Shown here piece after piece: positions 58,950 to 64,000 of a DNA stretch of 64,000 nucleotides. Origin of the DNA: Notolepis coatsorum. Its lineage: Eukaryota > Chordata > Actinopteri > Aulopiformes > Paralepididae. A program made the translations under genes and the position numbers. Where the stretch lies: positions 24,123,236-24,187,235 of the forward strand of contig OZ020585.1 in assembly GCA_963971535.1 (NCBI GenBank), given 5' to 3'. The notes under the pieces were generated by a model. It was given only the letters and a program-made list of their open reading frames with translations, searched no databases and was not told the origin of the DNA. How positions within the stretch are numbered: the stretch's first letter is position 1; each line of letters opens with the position of its first letter.

Positions 58950-60935
58950 TGTGCCCTCCTGCCTCTCTATTAGACTCAATCTTGAACTGTAAACTGATCC
59001 AGAAGCAAGCTATAAGCAGAATCTACGAATTACTTAATACAAGCAACTTGACACCTCTAGATCTCCTTAGGGGCAGATGGGAAGCAGACAGGCGCGGAAC
59101 TTTGTTCCTAGCGGTGGGGGGGACATATTAGGGGGCGTGGTCAGTGACGTCGCAGGGGGGGGGGGGGTAGGGGGGGGCACCCCCCCTTCCAATTTTTTTT
59201 TTCTAATACCAGGTGTGCAATACGCATTTTCCCAGGCGGTGGCGCCTCTTGTAAGAAGTGGTCATCGTGGAGCCAGGGCTTGTCCAGCTGCACGTCCGCT
59301 AATTTAATATAATGATACTAGTGAAATTTTTTTAACTCTGTCAAAATAAACGAGCTGCATAGGCATAATAAACTGTAAGCGACATATACATGTTTGCACT
59401 GTCTTTTTTCTATTATAAAGTGCCTCTCGAGACTCGGGTCCATAACACATAACAGATCAGTCATTTGATTGTAATGCAGGTGCTCGCATTATAAATCGAA
59501 TGTATGCGAGACAAACAATGTAATCGTTTTGATGCATACATCTCTGCCCAGCCTATACCCCACCTGTTGCTGTTGCGCCCCCGCACAGAGAGACCCCCAT
59601 ATCCCCGCACCAGAACGCTACGACGGGGACGTCTCTAAATGTCATGCCTTTATTTTTCAATATTCACTAGTATTCACAGCCGCACACTTAAAGTGATACA
59701 TCTAAAATCGCTTACCTTACCTGTCGGGGGTCCAGGACTCCTGCGTTAGAATGAGAATTGAGAGCGTCCCAAAAATGATTCCAGGCCGCTATTTCTTTAC
59801 CAACGGATTTCCAGTTCCGCTGCTTTACACGCTGCTTTAATAACACTGCATTATCGAGACAGCGCCCCTATGTATGACTTTGAGGATCTGGCAATGCATT
59901 CCAAGAGTAGGGTAAATCTGCAGTGCCGGCACTGTGTAGTAGCGACTAGCGAGTCACAGTGCTGGCCGCCAGGCCGCGCAGTTGCAGCGGTTTGGGGGTA
60001 AAAACATGGGGGGGGACAAATACTGCATTCTGAAATCATGCGGGGGACATTTTCCGGGGACCCCCCCGCAAATTACGCCCCTGGAAGCAGACTTAGATGA
60101 ACCAATCACAGAAGACACATGAGACAGAATAATACAGGGGATTTTCTCTTCCTCCATTTGCCTTAAACATGGCTGTTATCCAATAAAAAAGTGTACACCG
60201 GCTGCACTGGTCTAAAGACAGATTCTCTAAAATACATCCCGACATAGATCCTCTGTGTGATCGCTGCAGACAGGCTCCAGCCACTCTCCTCCACATGTTC
60301 TGGACGTGTCCAAAGCTACACACCTTTTGGCAAGCCATCTTTGACACCTTCTCTAAGATATTTGGAAAGATAGTAGAGCCATCTCCATATATTGCAATGT
60401 TCGGAGTGGCCCCAACAGACATCCACTTTAGATGGTGGGAATCTAGAATGTTGGCCTTTTGTTCACTCTTGGCCATGAGGCTAATACTGTTTAAATGGAA
60501 AGACCCAAGTCCACCTGTGTATGGTCACTGGATGAGAGAAGCCATGTATCATATTAAACTGGAGAAGATCAGGTATAGTGTCAGAGGTTGTACGGAAAAA
60601 TTCCACAATATTTGGGATCCTTTCCTGACTTTTTTTGAGGATATGGAAGCGGATAATGTTACAGAGGCGATTTGACCAGCCTTCCTCTTTTCTTAGTTTC
60701 TTATTCTTTTGTGTTCTTGTCTTTCTCTTTCTCTATCTGCATAATGCAAGAGATGTATATCCACTACTGTCTGGTGATTTAAAAGGAAAAACTATGTTTT
60801 AAAAATGCTTAAAAATGTTGAAGAATGTCGATATATCTGGTAAAGGGGTGGGGGGAGGGAGGGTTTTATTTAACTTTTTCTTTCTTTTGGCCCATGTGGG
60901 CCTAACTGTAAAAAATAACCTTAAAATAAAAAAAA
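58950..60935 (+). pseudogene. L1 ORF2 C-terminal region and 3' UTR, split by hAT copy B
   Basis: Encodes IYELLNTSNLTPLDLLRG before the hAT and LDEPITEDT after it. Then LLHMFWTCPKLHTFWQAIF follows with the C-terminal zinc-knuckle region (CDRCRQA..HMFWTC), ending at TGA 60673-60675 and an A-rich tail near 60920-60935. Stops and frame changes interrupt 60100-60290; from 60295 the frame is open. Orientation is opposite to the reverse transcriptase piece at 56200-56565. Confidence 0.85.
59081..60091. mobile_element. hAT element, copy B
   Basis: The 995-bp element (59089-60083) is nearly identical along its length to copy A (29720-30981) but shorter by internal deletion. It is flanked by GAAGCAGA at 59081-59088 and 60084-60091. 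It carries the same gag-like stretch near 59551-59692. Removing it rejoins the L1 sequence cleanly. Confidence 0.92.
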
Positions 60936-60959
60936 ACCTTGATCAAAAATTTTTTTTTA

Positions 60960-62215
60960 ACAGGAATGAGATGAGGTACACAACGTAGGGTAAGGTGCAA
61001 ATGAGGTATGAATGTAGTGCAAATCTATTTAATAATAGATAAATATAAAGTGTGTTAAAGTGTCTAAAGTGAGTAAGTGAGTGGTAAGGTGAGTGTTTGT
61101 TTAAAGTGAGTGTGTACATTTGGATGTGTGTGCAGTGAGTGTAGATGATGGGTTGTTACATATAGTGTCATTGTCATTGAGCATCCTGATGGCCTGGGGA
61201 TAGAAGCTCCTTCTGAGTCTCTGTACTGGCCATGAGACTCCGGTAGCAGTTCAAAGAGGCAATTGTTTGGGTGACTAGAGTCTTTGATTATTCTCTTAGC
61301 CTTGGCCCTGCAACTCTTGTTATAAATGTCCTGGAGAGTGGGAAGCTCACCTCCAATTGTGCGTTCGGCTGAACGGGCCACTCTCTGTAGTCTGCTGCGG
61401 TCTTGTGCGGTGCTATTCCCAAACCAGGAGGTGATGTTACCAGTCAGGATGCTCTCTATTGTGCACAAGTAGAAGTTCTTAAGGATCTTCTGACTCACTT
61501 TGAACCTCCTTAGGCGCCTAAGGAAGTAGATGTGTTGCCGTGCCTTCTTCACTACACTGTCAATGTGTGGGGTCCATGTCAAGTCCTCGGATATGTGGAC
61601 TCCGAGGTACTTAAAACTGTTCACTCTCTCGACCGGTGCCCCGTCGATGCTGAGGGGGCTGTAATCCCTGGCCCCCGACCTCCTAAAGTCCACAATAATC
61701 TCTTTTGTTTTTCTGACGTTCAGGGAGAGGCTGTTCTCCTGACACCACTGTGACAGGTCCTCTACCTCTTCCAGGTAGGCCCTCTCGTCGTTGGCAGAGA
61801 TCAGGCCCACCACGACTGTGTCGTCAGCAAACTTGATAATTGTGTTGTTGTTCCGCTGTGCCACACTGTCATGTGTGTACAGCAAGTAGAGGAGGGGGCT
61901 CAGAACACAGCCCTGGGGGGCCCCTGTGTTGAGAGTGATGGATAAGGAGGGGCAGTTGCCTGCTCTCACCACCTGGGGTCTTCCTGTCAGGAAGTCCAAT
62001 ACCCACTGGCAGAGGTCATAGTTCAAGCCCAGGTCCCTGAGCTTGGCTACGAGTTTGGAGGACTCTATGGTATTGAATGCTGAGCTGTAGTTGATGAATA
62101 GCATTCTTACATAGTTCCCCTGCCTTTTGTCCAGGCGTGATGCTGCTGTGTGCAGCACATGGGCTATGGCCTCCTCCGTGGACCTGTTAGGGTGATATGC
62201 AAATTCGATATGCAA
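60960..62215 (-). pseudogene. Rex1-like LINE reverse transcriptase, 5'-truncated
   Basis: A frame of 383 codons (62215-61064) opens in the reverse transcriptase: YHPNRSTEEAIAHVLH, LFINYSSAFNTIESSKL, GAPQGCVLSPLLYLLYTHD, catalytic FADD in IKFADDTVVVGL, FKYLGVHISEDLTW and LTGNITSWFGNSTAQD. The block and C-terminal order match Rex1/Babar elements of fish. The basic C-terminal end is altered (LPESHGQYRD for LPSGRRYR). The 3' UTR probably runs to about 60960. The endonuclease is missing, so it cannot move. Confidence 0.85.
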
Positions 62216-62503
62216 ACTCTAGCATCCCAAATACCTATGAATGGATTCTTCTGAACTCCATGTTCTCTCAAAGCGTCCATGGTTGTACTACCACAAAGTA
62301 AAGCATAAATCATAGTCATGTTATTATTCATGAAACTGAAGGACATGACTTGAAAAAAATTTAAGATACAATTATTGTCTTGTAAACTGTTGTCATTCTT
62401 GTGGCAGCAGCAGGGGGGACGACGACGACTTCATAACCTAGTTTTTTAAAGGAGTAATCAGTAATCAGTAATCAGATAATTTTTTACAAGTAATCTGTGG
62501 CAT
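62216..62503. other. No gene; short GTAATCA tandem
   Basis: Three GTAATCA units near 62454-62474. Otherwise nothing recognised. Confidence 0.4.
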
Positions 62504-63070
62504 CACTGTTCTCAACCTTTCTGCTGCCAAGGCACCCCTGTGTTCAATAAAATATTCCAGGGCACCCCTACATACGATAAAGACTTTTCCCGTCCTGTCT
62601 TTTTTGCTACAATGATGAAAATTACAGAAAATTATCACTAAAGTGCACACTTTTCCATAAAAATAGCATATTTGGATAAGTGTGACCATTTTCTCAAAAA
62701 CTAAAAATCATGTATTTTTTTTACTTGGTACTCAGCACCACACTCTGAAACTAGCTCTCCAGGTGGTATCAGATGAGATTTCAATGTGTCAGGAAGCTTT
62801 GTCTCAATGTTGTCTGTAAATTTTATTTTTATCCAGAGTAACTTGGTGATCCTTTTCTGTGTTTTATTACATAATGATTTTCAGATTTTGAGAAATGGTC
62901 AAACTTATTCAAATATGGTATTTTCATCGAAAACAGTGCAGCTGCAACAGATAGCACTTTAGTGATAATTTTCTGTAATCCAAAAAGAATGTAAGTTTTT
63001 TTAATTTGATCTCAAGGCACCCCTGGCAGCTCTCTGCGGCACCCTAGGGCACCCCTGTTGAGAACCGCTG
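62504..63070. mobile_element. Palindromic hAT-like MITE
   Basis: The left end CACTGTTCTCAACC and right end TTGAGAACCGCTG mirror each other, near the CAGNGGTTCTCAACC end of Charlie-type hATs. AAGGCACCCCTG and CAGGGGTGCC follow inside. The inner parts are also mirrored (TTATCACTAAAGTGC with GCACTTTAGTGATAA), so the whole 567 bp folds back. No clear 8-bp duplication. Confidence 0.75.
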
Positions 63071-63670
63071 CTCTAGAGAGTCTAGACGTTTGGCGGCACT
63101 GCCGCTGGAGTGGCGAAGGGTGTCATACACCTTTTGTAATGGACGCAGCACCTCCACAGACACCATCCTCGATCATGTCCACATGTATTCTCCTAAGACC
63201 TTGAGCTAAAACTGAAAGGACAAAATAACACCTAATACCTCTAAAACACATCAAATTGCCTATTGCACACTGCAGTGTTCAGCAATGACCAGTGACCACC
63301 AATCCATAAAACAACTATACATAACTATACTATACTGTATGCTACAGTAGTATTAGAGGGTTATTATCAGAGATGCAAAGATATATATACTTTTTATACA
63401 CACACACACACACGCACACACAAAGACATGAAACTCCTACTTGCCTCATTTACAGTCTGGCCTGGATCATCACACCAATTACAAGTTCCGAACTTCCAGC
63501 CACTCTCCATATACAAAAATGTTTAACCAACAGCTACCAAATTATTAATCAACAGATGTACCGTGTGATATAACCAGAGGTGCGTTCCTCATATCAACAC
63601 TGATTGCACGCATGCTAATGACGCCACATGCACGCATGCCCATGCGCATACATGTTACCTCGCGCACATG
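63071..63670. other. No gene; short (CA)n tract
   Basis: (CA)n near 63400-63420. No recognisable coding sequence. Confidence 0.4.
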
Positions 63671-63765
63671 TATAATAATAAACATTATTTGTATAGCCTT
63701 TCATACAGAAACTGCAGCTCAAAGTGCTTCACAACAGAAAAAAGACAGGCATAAAATGAGCACAT
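63671..63765 (-). repeat. LINE/SINE 3' tail with ATT repeat
   Basis: AATAATAAACATTATTTGTA followed by TAGCCTTTCATACAG and TCAAAGTGCTTCAC, the same tail type as at 46765 and 52440. Confidence 0.5.
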
Positions 63766-63947
63766 AAAGTGCAGACATATAAAATCACAGTTTTGTACAT
63801 TAGGATCTAACATTGGTTTATGGTTTGATTCTGTTTTAAATAGACAATAATAAAAAGCCACTGTGTAGTGTGGTAGACACAGCTCCCTGCCTCCCTGCCC
63901 TCAGGTTTGGTGTGAACGATGGTCTATTCAGGCAGAGCACCGTTTAC

Positions 63948-64000
63948 TAGGGATGCTCGATATTGGCTTTTTTACCGATACCGATATACCGATATTGTCC
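63948..64000. mobile_element. hAT MITE, second copy, cut by the window end
   Basis: TAGGGATGCTCGATATTGGC and the following ACCGATACCGATAT match the right end of the 24925-25364 element in reverse orientation. The rest lies outside the window. Confidence 0.85.

Noticed and set aside
56188-58979. Three overlapping minus-strand frames of 780-880 codons
   Set aside because: They are produced by a 15-bp repeat lacking stops in any frame; the protein would be QAPLS, GSSLS or LRLLS repeats. Only the L1 end of one frame is real coding ancestry.

Overview
The window is transposon-rich teleost fish DNA. The evidence is the repeat fauna: L1, L2 (Maui-type), Rex1-like and CR1/jockey-like LINEs, tRNA-derived SINEs of fish type, DIRS and Ty3/gypsy retroelements, hAT and other terminal-inverted-repeat elements, and long microsatellites. 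I cannot name the species. Only one host gene is visible. It is a small spliced gene of the P2X7 C-terminal-domain family at the left end, and it is broken.

Layout. 1-1826 holds no gene. 1827-9757 is the P2RX7-C-like gene (three exons, 172 codons plus stop when the LINE is left out). A 6.9 kb L1 element on the minus strand (2808-9719), flanked by the 9-bp duplication ACTACAGAG, has landed inside its last exon. 9758-14177 is mostly unique DNA with a SINE, microsatellites and one conserved-looking stretch near 12.4-12.6 kb. 14.2-15.6 kb has two palindromic repeats, a hAT transposase fragment and a (TC)n tract. 16104-21603 is a DIRS-type retroelement with inverted terminal repeats and an internal complementary region. 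It has no recognisable enzyme gene but contains a full-length, diverged 5S rRNA-like sequence.

22-25.8 kb has L2 and other LINE fragments, a SINE, a 440-bp hAT MITE with a perfect 8-bp duplication, and (GT)n. 26.4-34.5 kb is a run of non-autonomous DNA elements: 26408-27059 (11-bp duplication, with tRNA-like and telomere-like sequence inside), 27219-28855 (CCTGG duplication), 29412-31619 (fold-back element with 9-bp duplication, itself hit by hAT copy A at 29720-30981) and 31691-34538. 35.3-36.85 kb is a 5'-truncated LINE with an open reverse transcriptase frame, followed by SINE sequence.

40702-45296 is a 4.6 kb Ty3/gypsy element (minus strand) with two identical 119-bp LTRs and an ATAAC duplication, so it is very young. 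46.8-50.0 kb is a frameshifted L2 LINE (minus) with another LINE tail inside it. 52.3 kb has a perfect (AAT)n/(ATT)n palindrome. 53.1-55.7 kb is a hAT element with a long open transposase frame. 56.2-60.9 kb holds two oppositely oriented L1 pieces around a 2.2 kb minisatellite of 15-bp units; the right piece was later hit by hAT copy B (59089-60083). 61.0-62.2 kb is a Rex1-like LINE, then a palindromic MITE, and the window ends inside a second copy of the 24.9 kb hAT MITE.

No operon-like or cooperating gene system is present. What ties the region together is nested insertion. The most informative items are the L1-split P2X7-like gene, the DIRS element with its circle-junction mirror and 5S insert, and the small elements carrying captured sequence (5S, tRNA-like, gag-like).
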